DNA of 6,331 nt from Bacteroidaceae bacterium (GCA_900768625.1 CAAGDO010000129.1:1-6331), one strand, 5' to 3'. Shown: positions 1 through 6,241, numbered from the stretch's first letter. The notes: generated from the letters alone by a model not told the origin. Translations and numbers: made by a program.

Positions 1-76
1 AGCTTATTGTGCGTGTTCTGTAAGATTGTAGTGTGCATGGATGATAGGTCTTCATCCACATTTTAGCGGACAGCCG
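1..76 (-). mobile_element. Possible end of an insertion sequence, cut by the window edge
   Basis: The sequence TTTTAGCGGACAG at 61-73 recurs with one change at 177-189 and inverted at 4760-4772, as the terminal repeat of a mobile element would. Directly inside it on the minus strand, an ATG at 61-59 (with a second in-frame ATG at 55-53) opens a frame that stays open for 20 codons to the window edge, reading MWMKTYHPCTLQSYRTRTIS. A transposase N-terminus just inside a terminal repeat would fit an IS, but this peptide is too short to place in a family. A small hairpin lies in the same stretch (TGGATGA 38-44 with TCATCCA 52-58). The call is inference and could be chance. Confidence 0.2.
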
Positions 77-190
77 GTCAAATAGTAGCTATGGGGCAGA
101 GCAAGTAAGCCCCCCAAAAAATGGAAGATAGGGAACATCTAGCATGATTGCTAGAGATTCTGATGCATCCAAAAAGTTTTACCGGACAGT
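61..190. repeat. Two direct copies of an IS-end-like 13-mer
   Basis: TTTTAGCGGACAG (61-73) and TTTTACCGGACAG (177-189, followed by T190) differ at one base and lie 116 bp apart in the same orientation. A third copy is inverted at 4760-4772. Between the two, GCTCTGCCCCA reads on the minus strand at 92-102 and occurs again on the plus strand at 4855-4865. The pattern suggests remnants of a dispersed element. No long open frame here looks like a real protein. Confidence 0.4.
138..155. repeat. Short perfect hairpin
   Basis: TCTAGCA (138-144) pairs with TGCTAGA (149-155) around the loop TGAT. The stem is 7 bp and has no T-run after it, so it is not an obvious terminator. It lies between the two IS-end-like 13-mers and may belong to the same remnant. 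Confidence 0.35.
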
Positions 191-338
191 AATAATACAA
201 AATGAAAGCGGCACATTCTTTCTTGTTAGTGGGTAAGGAGAACGCGTAATTTCCAATCATTATTTCGTTATTTTGGCTGCGCCTATATGCGGAATAGGGC
301 TGATTTTGATCCTAAAAACAAAAAAATGGCTTGAAAAT
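191..338. other. Intergenic stretch with no recognised gene
   Basis: I see no supported coding region here. It is A/T-rich, and the only minus-strand frame crossing part of it (260 down to 78) encodes a 60-residue peptide that reads straight through the IS-end-like repeat, so I treat it as spurious. The stretch ends at the promoter of the tRNA gene. Confidence 0.6.
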
Positions 339-368
339 TTGCAGAATCAGAAAAAAGCCGTACCTTTG
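339..368 (+). promoter_or_regulatory. Promoter of tRNA-Pro, Bacteroidota type
   Basis: TTG at 339-341 is followed by a 19-nt spacer and TACCTTTG at 361-368. This matches the known Bacteroidota housekeeping promoter (TTG near -33, TAnnTTTG near -7, about 19-20 nt between). Transcription would start around 373-376, just before the mature tRNA at 380. Confidence 0.8.
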
Positions 369-379
369 CACTCGCAATT

Positions 380-454
380 CGGGGTGTAGCTCAGCCCGGT
401 TAGAGTACGCGTCTGGGGGGCGTGTGGTCGCTGGTTCGAATCCAGTCACCCCGA
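380..454 (+). tRNA. tRNA-Pro, anticodon GGG
   Basis: A full cloverleaf can be folded by eye over 75 nt. The acceptor stem CGGGGTG (380-386) pairs perfectly with CACCCCG (447-453), with discriminator A454. The D stem GCTC (389-392) pairs with GAGT (403-406), including one G-U. The anticodon stem 408-412/420-424 has two G-U pairs and a 7-nt loop with GGG at 415-417, which decodes CCC and CCU. The variable loop is 425-429, and the T stem 430-434/442-446 encloses TTCGAAT (435-441). The C-G-G-G-G-U-G acceptor and A discriminator are typical of tRNA-Pro. CCA is not encoded, as is usual in Bacteroidota, so it must be added by a nucleotidyltransferase. It has its own promoter and terminator and is therefore probably monocistronic. 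Confidence 0.95.
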
Positions 455-470
455 CTGAATTGTTCGAAAA

Positions 471-511
471 GCAGTAATGACTTCTTTTGAAGTCGTTGCT
501 GCTATTTTTTT
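471..511 (+). terminator. Intrinsic terminator after tRNA-Pro
   Basis: Positions 471-484 pair along all 14 positions with 489-502 (two G-T pairs) around a TTTT loop, followed by TA and a run of seven T (505-511). It begins 16 nt after the tRNA. Confidence 0.9.
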
Positions 512-518
512 GTGCTTA

Positions 519-541
519 CGTGTTTACAAGCCTTAAACACG
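519..541. repeat. Short hairpin leading into the repeat unit
   Basis: CGTGTTTA (519-526) pairs with TAAACACG (534-541) around a 7-nt loop. Its right arm overlaps the first bases of the first repeat unit (538 on), much as the right arm of the 569-591 hairpin overlaps the start of the second unit. Confidence 0.4.
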
Positions 542-568
542 AAGTCAGGCGGCGGTTCTCACCTTGCA

Positions 569-591
569 CTAACTTTGTTTCACGAAGTTAG
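569..591. repeat. Inverted repeat across the junction of the two units
   Basis: CTAACTTTGT (569-578) pairs with ACGAAGTTAG (582-591) around a TTC loop, giving 10 bp with one G-T pair. It joins the end of the first unit to the start of the second and covers the first TAACTTTG box. No T-run follows. Confidence 0.5.
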
Positions 592-602
592 GCGGCGGTT
601 CG

Positions 603-643
603 GAAGAAAAAATGAAAGTCTTTCGACTTTCATTTTGTTCTTC
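603..643. terminator. Long A/T-rich hairpin, terminator-like, upstream of leuS
   Basis: Positions 603-620 pair with 625-643 (18 bp, one bulged G at 637) around a TTTC loop. The descending arm ends TTTTGTTCTTCT, so in RNA it could act as a weak intrinsic terminator for any transcript coming from upstream, and the symmetry would let it work in both directions. It sits exactly between the two halves of the second repeat unit, so it may be an inserted palindromic element. It overlaps the TTG of the leuS promoter. Confidence 0.5.
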
Positions 644-664
644 TCTCACCTTGCACTAACTTTG
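635..664 (+). promoter_or_regulatory. Probable leuS promoter, Bacteroidota type
   Basis: TTG at 635-637, a 19-nt spacer, and TAACTTTG at 657-664 fit the Bacteroidota promoter consensus. The TTG lies in the right arm of the hairpin and the -7 box in the second copy of repeat part B. The first copy of that box (570-577) has no TTG at the right distance and is probably weaker or inactive. A start near 669-672 would give a leader of about 20-25 nt. Confidence 0.7.
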
Positions 665-692
665 TCCCCAAAATAACGCATCATATAGATAA

Positions 693-3530
693 ATGGATTA
701 TAATTTCAGACATATCGAGCAAAAGTGGCAGAAGACTTGGGCCACAGAAAAGACATACCACGTGGAAGCTGACGCAGAGAAAAAGAAGTTCTACGTGCTC
801 AACATGTTCCCCTACCCTTCAGGAGCCGGACTCCACGTAGGCCACCCGCTGGGCTACATCGCTTCCGACATCTATGCCCGCTACAAGCGCTCATGCGGCT
901 ACAATGTGCTCAACCCCATGGGCTACGATGCCTATGGCCTTCCCGCCGAGCAGTATGCCATCCAGACCGGACAGCACCCTGCCGTGACCACAGTGAAGAA
1001 CATCGCACGCTACCGCGAACAGCTTGACCGCATCGGCTTCTCATTCGACTGGGACCGCGAAGTGCGCACCTGCGACCCCAAGTACTATCATTGGACACAG
1101 TGGGCATTCATCCAGATGTTCAACCATTTCTACTGCAACGACTGCCGTAAGGCCGAACCCATCAGCAACCTCGTGGAGCACTTCGAAAAGGAAGGTACCG
1201 CCAACCTCAACGTAGCTCAGAGCGAAGAACTCTCCTTCACCGCTGAAGAGTGGAAGCAGATGAGCAGCGTGGAGCAGCAGCAGGTGTTGATGAACTACCG
1301 TATCGCCTACCTCGGCGAGACGATGGTGAACTGGTGTCCCCAACTCGGCACCGTGCTGGCCAATGACGAAGTGGTGGACGGCGTGAGCGAACGCGGCGGC
1401 TACCCCGTGGTGCAGAAGAAAATGAAGCAATGGTGCCTCCGTGTGTCAGCCTACGCCCAGCGCCTGCTCGACGGCCTTGACACCGTGGACTGGACCGATT
1501 CCCTCAAGGAAACGCAGCGCAACTGGATTGGCCGCTCCGAAGGTACGGAAATGGAATTTGCCGTAAAGGACTCCGATCTGAAGTTCACCATCTTCACCAC
1601 CCGTGCCGACACGATCTTCGGCGTATCCTTCATGGTGCTCGCCCCTGAAAGCGAACTCGTCGCCCAACTCACCAAGCCCGAACAGAAGGCCGAGGTTGAC
1701 GCCTACCTCGAAGCCACCAAGAAGCGCACAGAGCGTGAACGCATCGCTGACCGCCGCGTGACGGGTGTGTTCACCGGTTCGTATGCTGTCAATCCCTTCA
1801 CGGGCGATGCCATCCCCGTTTGGGTGAGCGACTATGTGCTCGCCGGCTACGGCACAGGTGCCATCATGGCCGTTCCCGCCCATGATTCGCGCGACTATGC
1901 CTTCGCACGCCATTTCAATCTCCCCATCATCCCCCTCATCGAAGGTGCCGACGTGAGCGAAGAGAGCTTCGACGCCAAAGAAGGCATCGTGATGAACTCC
2001 CCCGCTGCCGGCAAGCAGACGCTGAAGGACTTCTCGCTCAACGGCATGACCGTCAAGGAAGCCATCGCTGCCACCAAGAAATTCGTGACGGAGAACAACC
2101 TCGGCCGCGTAAAGGTGAACTTCCGCCTCCGCGACGCCATTTTCTCACGCCAGCGCTACTGGGGCGAACCCTTCCCCGTATACTATAAGGACGGCATGCC
2201 CCAGATGGTGCCCGCCGAATGCCTCCCCATCGAACTGCCGGAAGTGACGAAATTCCTGCCCACAGAAACAGGCGAACCGCCCCTCGGCAACGCAACCCGC
2301 TGGGCTTGGGACACGGAAGCACGTTGCGTGACGGACAACGCACGCATCGACAACGTCACCGTCTTCCCCCTCGAACTTTCCACCATGCCGGGCTTCGCCG
2401 GTTCAAGTGCCTACTACTTGCGCTATATGGACCCGCACAACGACCAGACCCTCGTAGGCCCCGAAGCCGATGCCTACTGGCAGAACGTCGACCTCTACAT
2501 CGGCGGCTCGGAACATGCCACCGGCCACTTGATCTACAGCCGTTTCTGGAACAAGTTCCTCTTCGACCTCGGCACTTCCTGCCGCGAAGAACCCTATCAG
2601 AAGCTAGTCAACCAGGGTATGATTCAGGGTCGTTCGAACTTCGTCTATCGCATCAAGGACACCAACACCTTCGTCAGCCTCGGCCTGAAGGACCAGTACG
2701 ATGTCACCCCCATCCACGTCGATGTCAACATCGTGAGCAACGACGTGCTCGACCTTGAAGCCTTCAAGCAGTGGCGTCCCGAATACGCCACGGCCGAATT
2801 CGTGCTCGAGGACGGCAAGTACGTGTGCGGATGGGCCATCGAGAAGATGTCAAAGTCCATGTACAACGTGGTCAACCCCGACATGATTGTCGAGAAATAC
2901 GGTGCCGACACGCTCCGCCTCTACGAAATGTTCCTCGGCCCCATCAACCAGAGCAAGCCTTGGGATTCCAACGGTATCGACGGTTGCTTCCGCTTCCTGC
3001 GCAAGGTGTGGAACCTCTTCTATCCGAAGAACGGCGACTGGGCCGTCACCGACGACGCTCCCACGAAGGAAAACCTCAAGACGCTCCACAAGCTCATCAA
3101 GAAAGCCACTGAAGACATCGAAGTGTTCTCCTACAACACAACCGTGCCGGCCTTCATGATTGCCGTGGGCGAACTGACCCAGCAGAAGTGCACCAGCCGT
3201 CAGATTCTCGAACCGCTCGTCACGCTCCTCGCTCCCTTCACGCCCCACATCGCTGAAGAACTCTGGCATGAGCTTGGCCATGCAACCACCGTTTGCGACG
3301 CCCCCTGGCCGAAGTTCGACGAGAGTTTCCTCAAGGAAGACTCCATGACGCTCTCCATTTCCTTCAACGGCAAGACGCGCTTCACGCTCGACTTCCCCGC
3401 TGACGCAACCAAGGACCAGATTCAGACAGCCGCTCTCGCTTCCGAACAGGCACAGAAGTACCTCGAAGGAAAGCAGATTGTGAAAGTCATCGTGGTTCCC
3501 GGACGTATTGTCAATATCGTAATCAAATAA
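693..3530 (+). CDS. leuS: Leucyl-tRNA synthetase (LeuRS, EC 6.1.1.4)
   Basis: Cytoplasmic class Ia synthetase that charges tRNA-Leu with leucine using ATP. The 945 residues carry the family landmarks in order: the HIGH-type signature HVGH at 48-51; the editing (CP1) domain with the Thr-rich TTRADT at 302-307 and GTGAIMAVPAHDSRD at 387-401, whose last Asp corresponds to the conserved editing aspartate; SRQRYWGEP at 485-493; and KMSKS at 718-722, followed by the helical anticodon-binding domain and a C-terminal domain ending in VVPGRIVNIVIK. It is longer than E. coli LeuRS (860 aa); extra sequence lies around residues 150-205 and 645-710, as I expect for Bacteroidota LeuRS. The ATG at 693 lies just 5' of the conserved N-terminus in an A/T-rich context without a Shine-Dalgarno site, normal in this phylum. 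Promoter at 635-664; yitT follows after 88 nt. Both catalytic and editing sites look intact. Confidence 0.98.
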   Translation: MDYNFRHIEQKWQKTWATEKTYHVEADAEKKKFYVLNMFPYPSGAGLHVGHPLGYIASDIYARYKRSCGYNVLNPMGYDAYGLPAEQYAIQTGQHPAVTTVKNIARYREQLDRIGFSFDWDREVRTCDPKYYHWTQWAFIQMFNHFYCNDCRKAEPISNLVEHFEKEGTANLNVAQSEELSFTAEEWKQMSSVEQQQVLMNYRIAYLGETMVNWCPQLGTVLANDEVVDGVSERGGYPVVQKKMKQWCLRVSAYAQRLLDGLDTVDWTDSLKETQRNWIGRSEGTEMEFAVKDSDLKFTIFTTRADTIFGVSFMVLAPESELVAQLTKPEQKAEVDAYLEATKKRTERERIADRRVTGVFTGSYAVNPFTGDAIPVWVSDYVLAGYGTGAIMAVPAHDSRDYAFARHFNLPIIPLIEGADVSEESFDAKEGIVMNSPAAGKQTLKDFSLNGMTVKEAIAATKKFVTENNLGRVKVNFRLRDAIFSRQRYWGEPFPVYYKDGMPQMVPAECLPIELPEVTKFLPTETGEPPLGNATRWAWDTEARCVTDNARIDNVTVFPLELSTMPGFAGSSAYYLRYMDPHNDQTLVGPEADAYWQNVDLYIGGSEHATGHLIYSRFWNKFLFDLGTSCREEPYQKLVNQGMIQGRSNFVYRIKDTNTFVSLGLKDQYDVTPIHVDVNIVSNDVLDLEAFKQWRPEYATAEFVLEDGKYVCGWAIEKMSKSMYNVVNPDMIVEKYGADTLRLYEMFLGPINQSKPWDSNGIDGCFRFLRKVWNLFYPKNGDWAVTDDAPTKENLKTLHKLIKKATEDIEVFSYNTTVPAFMIAVGELTQQKCTSRQILEPLVTLLAPFTPHIAEELWHELGHATTVCDAPWPKFDESFLKEDSMTLSISFNGKTRFTLDFPADATKDQIQTAALASEQAQKYLEGKQIVKVIVVPGRIVNIVIK

Positions 3531-3545
3531 ACTAAAGGACACACA

Positions 3546-3595
3546 TGTAGGGCACGGAAGCATCCCCGCAAAGAGGGATGTCCTCCGTGCCTACA
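3546..3595. repeat. Long imperfect palindrome between leuS and the YitT gene
   Basis: TGTAG (3546-3550), GCACGGA (3552-3558) and CATCCC (3561-3566) pair with GGGATG (3575-3580), TCCGTGC (3584-3590) and CTACA (3591-3595). This gives 18 bp with one bulged G (3551), a small internal loop, and an 8-nt loop. There is no T-run, so it does not look like an efficient terminator. It fills most of the 88-nt gap and ends 23 nt before the next start codon. In transcripts it could stabilise the leuS end or partly insulate the downstream gene. The form resembles dispersed palindromic repeats common in bacterial genomes (inference). Confidence 0.7.
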
Positions 3596-3618
3596 CGGCC
3601 TACAAACGATTCTTTGCT

Positions 3619-4662
3619 ATGTCCATAACAAACAAAGCGACCCTTTTCCAGGACATCCGCGACTACGTGATCATCACCATCGGCCTTGTGCTCTACACCG
3701 TGGGCTACACCTGTTTCCAACTTCCCTATGAAATCCCGATGGGTGGTTTGGCCGGTGCAGGTGCCGTGATTTTCTACGCCACGGGCTTCGCTCCGCAGTA
3801 CACCTTCTTTCTGGTCAACATCGTGCTGCTCTGCATTGCAGTCAAAGTGCTGGGATGGCGTTTCTGCATGAAGACCATCTACGCCGTGTTCATCCTCACC
3901 TTCTTGCTCGGCATGGCGCAGGAAGTGATGGTCAATCTGGCCCGGGAGAACCCAGGCATGTTCACCCACATCAACGAACGCAGCGGATTGCCGCAAGTGG
4001 TCACTGACAACATCTTCATGTCGTGCATCCTCGGTGCCTCCATTGAAGGCTTCGGCATCGGCATGGTGTTCTTGAGCAACGGTTCGACGGGTGGAACAGA
4101 CATCATCGCCTCGATCATCAACAAGTATCGCGACGTGACGCTCGGACAGATGATGATGCTCTGCGACCTTATCATCATCACCTCCTCCTTCTTCACCCCT
4201 TCAGGCAATGTCGACTGTCTGCTCTACGGCTATTGCACGCTGATCATCACCAACCTCCTGCTCGACTACGTGGTTGACCGCGGACGACAGTCCGTACAGT
4301 TCTTCATCTTCTCACGTTGTTACGACGAAATCGCTGAAGCCATTTCCGCCACCCACCGTGGCGTAACGGTGCTCGAGGGATGGGGATGGTTCACGAAGGA
4401 ACAGCGCAAGGTGCTCGTGGTGCTGGCCAAGAAACGCGAAAGCACCAACATCTTCCGTATCATCCAGGGCATCGACCCCGCAGCCTTTGTTTCGCAGTCG
4501 AAGGTCATCGGCGTATTTGGCGAAGGATTCGACCGCATCAAGATCAAGGCCGACAAGGAAAAGGTGGCACATGATTCCGCCAAGGCCGCACAGATCAACG
4601 CAAAGACCAACCCTGGCGTATCCGCTTCGCACCCCGCCAGCCACACGAAAGAGGAAGCCTGA
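3619..4662 (+). CDS. YitT family membrane protein (DUF161 + DUF2179)
   Basis: Predicted inner-membrane protein of 347 residues; the family's substrate and role are not established. The N-terminal part has about six hydrophobic segments by eye (roughly residues 16-36, 43-58, 62-82, 86-106, 131-152 and 174-217, the last probably two helices). The glycine-rich MGGLAGAGAV (41-50) and NGSTGGTDIIA (154-164) are the repeat-like motifs expected in YitT proteins. A soluble DUF2179-type domain follows from about 226 to 310, with GVTVLEGWGWFTKEQRKVL (248-266) and a conserved-looking tail SKVIGVFGEGFD. The last 35 residues are Lys/Ala/Ser-rich and probably disordered. The ATG gives an N-terminus directly before the first membrane segment. 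I see no good promoter in the gap after leuS, so the two are probably cotranscribed, with the palindrome between them perhaps lowering expression. A strong terminator follows the stop codon by 25 nt. Confidence 0.93.
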   Translation: MSITNKATLFQDIRDYVIITIGLVLYTVGYTCFQLPYEIPMGGLAGAGAVIFYATGFAPQYTFFLVNIVLLCIAVKVLGWRFCMKTIYAVFILTFLLGMAQEVMVNLARENPGMFTHINERSGLPQVVTDNIFMSCILGASIEGFGIGMVFLSNGSTGGTDIIASIINKYRDVTLGQMMMLCDLIIITSSFFTPSGNVDCLLYGYCTLIITNLLLDYVVDRGRQSVQFFIFSRCYDEIAEAISATHRGVTVLEGWGWFTKEQRKVLVVLAKKRESTNIFRIIQGIDPAAFVSQSKVIGVFGEGFDRIKIKADKEKVAHDSAKAAQINAKTNPGVSASHPASHTKEEA

Positions 4663-4687
4663 CACGGAGAACCTCTTCCCGACGAAG

Positions 4688-4744
4688 CAAAAGAACAAAT
4701 GCACGACAACCAACGGCGTTGGTTGCCGTGCATTTATTCTTTTG
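4688..4744. terminator. Very long, nearly symmetrical intrinsic terminator
   Basis: Three helices stack with single mismatches between them: 4688-4695 with 4737-4744, 4697-4705 with 4727-4735, and 4707-4714 with 4718-4725, around a 3-nt GGC loop (about 25 bp). The left edge is A-rich and the right edge T-rich (TTTATTCTTTT), so it can terminate on either strand. It closes the leuS-yitT unit and separates it from the kinase genes. Confidence 0.9.
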
Positions 4745-4756
4745 TAACGCTGGATA

Positions 4757-4919
4757 GGACTGTCCGGCAAAAGCCATATTCTCAATTAAAATTGTTAACT
4801 TTGCCGACCCAAAAAGAGCAGAGAATTTTTCCTTCGTCTTAATGGCAAGTTCCGGCTCTGCCCCAAAAACCTACAGCAGACAGAAGAAGGCTTGGCATGT
4901 TGCAGCAAACGGACAGACC
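4757..4919. repeat. IS-end-like repeat and possible MITE-sized element
   Basis: ACTGTCCGGCAAAA at 4759-4772 is, apart from one base, the reverse complement of 177-190. GGACTGTCCG (4757-4766) and CGGACAGACC (4910-4919) match as inverted ends at 9 of 10 positions, bounding 163 bp without a convincing gene. GCTCTGCCCCA at 4855-4865 is also shared with the minus strand near 92-102. These are short matches: a degenerate mobile-element remnant is plausible, a true MITE is speculative. The kinase -7 promoter box lies inside it. Confidence 0.3.
4796..4803 (+). promoter_or_regulatory. Probable -7 box for the kinase genes
   Basis: TAACTTTG matches the Bacteroidota -7 consensus and is identical to the box upstream of leuS. 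No TTG stands at the expected distance upstream, so the -33 element is weak or absent. A start near 4808-4812 would leave a leader of about 165 nt before the GTG start, an A/T-rich stretch without a clear riboswitch fold. Confidence 0.5.
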
Positions 4920-4975
4920 ATCTTATTGCTTTCAAAAAAGAATTATCATTTAATCAAAAATACGGAATTCAACCA

Positions 4976-5602
4976 GTGTATATAGGAATAGCAGGAAATA
5001 TTGGTAGCGGAAAGACAACGCTCACGGAGATGCTTGCCGAGCATTACCAATGGGAACCGCGATATGAGTCTGTAGTGGACAATCCTTATATGGAGGACTA
5101 CTACAAGGACTTGCAACGATGGTCGTTTGCCATGGAAGTGTTTTTCCTGAAGGAGCGCTTCAAGGATGTTCTTGAATTCTCCCATTCGGAGAACATCATC
5201 ATCCAGGACCGGACGCTCCACGAAGGCGTGTTCGTGTTCACGGCAAACAACTACGAGCAGGGCAACCTGAGCGATCGCGACTTTGAGACGTATATGGAGC
5301 TGTATGAGATCATGACGGAGAAGGTCGAACTGCCTCAACTGATGATTTATCTCAAGGCTTCCGTTCCCCATCTTGTGGAGAACATCCAAAAGCGTGGACG
5401 CGTTTGTGAGCAGAAAATCCCCATCGAGTATCTGCAGGGACTGAACGACAGATACGAGGACTTCATTCTGAATAAATACAAAGGAAAAGTGCTCACCATC
5501 GATGTCGACAAACTCGATTACAAGACGCGTCCTGAGGATTTCCAATCCATCACAAGCAAGATCGACGCAATCCTTCCCACCCATCTCATCCATTCCAAAT
5601 AA
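4976..5602 (+). CDS. Deoxynucleoside kinase, first of a tandem pair
   Basis: Cytosolic salvage enzyme that phosphorylates a deoxynucleoside to its 5'-monophosphate with ATP; the preferred base cannot be told from sequence. With the GTG start it has 208 residues: P-loop GNIGSGKTT at 7-15, an acidic motif E31-S-V-V-D-N-P-Y, the QDRT motif at 77-80 (equivalent of the family's DRS/ERS), SDRDF at 99-103, and a lid-type region IQKRGRVCEQ at 137-146. I chose GTG 4976 because it aligns residue for residue with the ATG-started neighbour (VYIGIAGNIG versus MHIAVAGNIG); the frame is open back to a TTG at 4892, but those 28 extra residues match nothing in the paralog. No ATG lies in frame in this upstream extension. 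The downstream paralog begins 11 nt after the stop, so the two form an operon. Where the neighbour has EPVE at 31-34, this copy has ESVV, hinting at different substrate choice. Confidence 0.9.
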   Translation: MYIGIAGNIGSGKTTLTEMLAEHYQWEPRYESVVDNPYMEDYYKDLQRWSFAMEVFFLKERFKDVLEFSHSENIIIQDRTLHEGVFVFTANNYEQGNLSDRDFETYMELYEIMTEKVELPQLMIYLKASVPHLVENIQKRGRVCEQKIPIEYLQGLNDRYEDFILNKYKGKVLTIDVDKLDYKTRPEDFQSITSKIDAILPTHLIHSK

Positions 5603-5613
5603 CTGACACGACA

Positions 5614-6228
5614 ATGCATATAGCTGTAGCCGGAAACATCGGCAGTGGCAAAACCACACTGACAAAGATGTTGGCCAAACGATATAACTGGTCACCCCGT
5701 TTTGAACCCGTAGAACACAACCCCTATCTTGACGATTTCTATCATGACATGTCGAGATGGTCGTTCAATCTGCAGATATACTTCCTCAACAAGCGCTTCA
5801 AAGAAGTGGTCGAAATCAGCCAGAGCGACAAGGACATCATTCAGGACCGCACCATCTTTGAGGATGCCTGCATCTTCGCGCCTAATCTCCATGGACAGGG
5901 ATACATGTCCGACCGCGACTTCAGCAACTACTCTGACTTGTTCGACACGATGATGACGCTCGTGAAATTGCCCGACCTGATGATCTACATCCGCTCGACC
6001 GTACCGAATCTCATCAATCAGATTGGCAAGCGCGGACGTGAATGCGAGCAGACCATTCGCATCGATTATCTGACGGGATTGAACGAAAGATACGAAGAAT
6101 GGATCAAGGACTATAAAGGCAATCTGATCATTGTGGATGGCGACACCCAAAAGTTCGAGTCTGACACCGAAGCATTCAGAAACATCACGGATAAGATTGA
6201 CGCCATGTTGTTCGGACTATTCAAGTAA
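5614..6228 (+). CDS. Deoxynucleoside kinase, second of a tandem pair
   Basis: Paralog of the preceding kinase (about 54% identity over the first 160 residues by hand count), 204 residues. The P-loop GNIGSGKTT is at 7-15, EPVEHNPY at 31-38 (E31 a candidate catalytic base), QDRT at 77-80, SDRDF at 99-103, KLPDLMIYIRSTVPNL at 118-133, and the lid-type IGKRGRECEQ at 137-146 with Arg residues that would contact ATP phosphates. The motifs resemble the dAK/dGK group of bacterial deoxynucleoside kinases. In Lactobacillus, adjacent dAK and dGK genes are known to encode a heterodimeric enzyme; the same arrangement here makes a heterodimer or a split of substrates between the copies plausible, but that is inference. 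The ATG at 5614 is the only reasonable start. An open frame follows after 13 nt, so the transcript may continue. Confidence 0.95.
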   Translation: MHIAVAGNIGSGKTTLTKMLAKRYNWSPRFEPVEHNPYLDDFYHDMSRWSFNLQIYFLNKRFKEVVEISQSDKDIIQDRTIFEDACIFAPNLHGQGYMSDRDFSNYSDLFDTMMTLVKLPDLMIYIRSTVPNLINQIGKRGRECEQTIRIDYLTGLNERYEEWIKDYKGNLIIVDGDTQKFESDTEAFRNITDKIDAMLFGLFK

Positions 6229-6241
6229 GTAGGTGTTCGAA

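Larger units (their letters stand above)
538..665 (+). repeat. Duplicated 41-bp unit, second copy split by a hairpin
   Basis: The unit has two parts. Part A (21 bp, starting CACGAAGT and ending GGCGGCGGTTC) occurs at 538-558 and again at 581-601 with one mismatch (C546 versus T589). Part B (22 bp, containing CACCTTGCACTAACTTTG) occurs identically at 557-578 and 644-665. In the first unit A and B are fused, sharing TC; in the second they are separated by the hairpin at 603-643. Part B contains TAACTTTG, a -7-type promoter box, so the duplication also duplicates a promoter element. No protein is encoded. Confidence 0.8.

Noticed and set aside
78..260. Minus-strand open frame of 60 residues in the left intergenic region
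   Set aside because: It reads straight through the IS-end-like repeat and a hairpin, has no recognisable domain, and lies in otherwise non-coding A/T-rich DNA.
538..665. CRISPR array
   Set aside because: Only two copies, of unequal structure, without regular spacers; a local duplication explains them better.
2850..3563. Minus-strand open frame of 237 residues inside leuS
   Set aside because: It lies opposite a strongly conserved synthetase gene; its composition is what the complement of GC-rich third positions gives, and no motif is seen.
3606..3618. Separate promoter for the YitT gene (ATTCTTTG near 3610-3616)
   Set aside because: It is a poor match to TAnnTTTG and would place the transcription start at or beyond the ATG.
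4804..4975. Riboswitch in the long leader of the first kinase
   Set aside because: Only a 6-bp pairing (4818-4823 with 4856-4861) was found and no known aptamer core.
4946..5695. Minus-strand open frame of 249 residues opposite the first kinase
   Set aside because: It overlaps a conserved kinase on the other strand and is antisense to its motifs, so it is a shadow.
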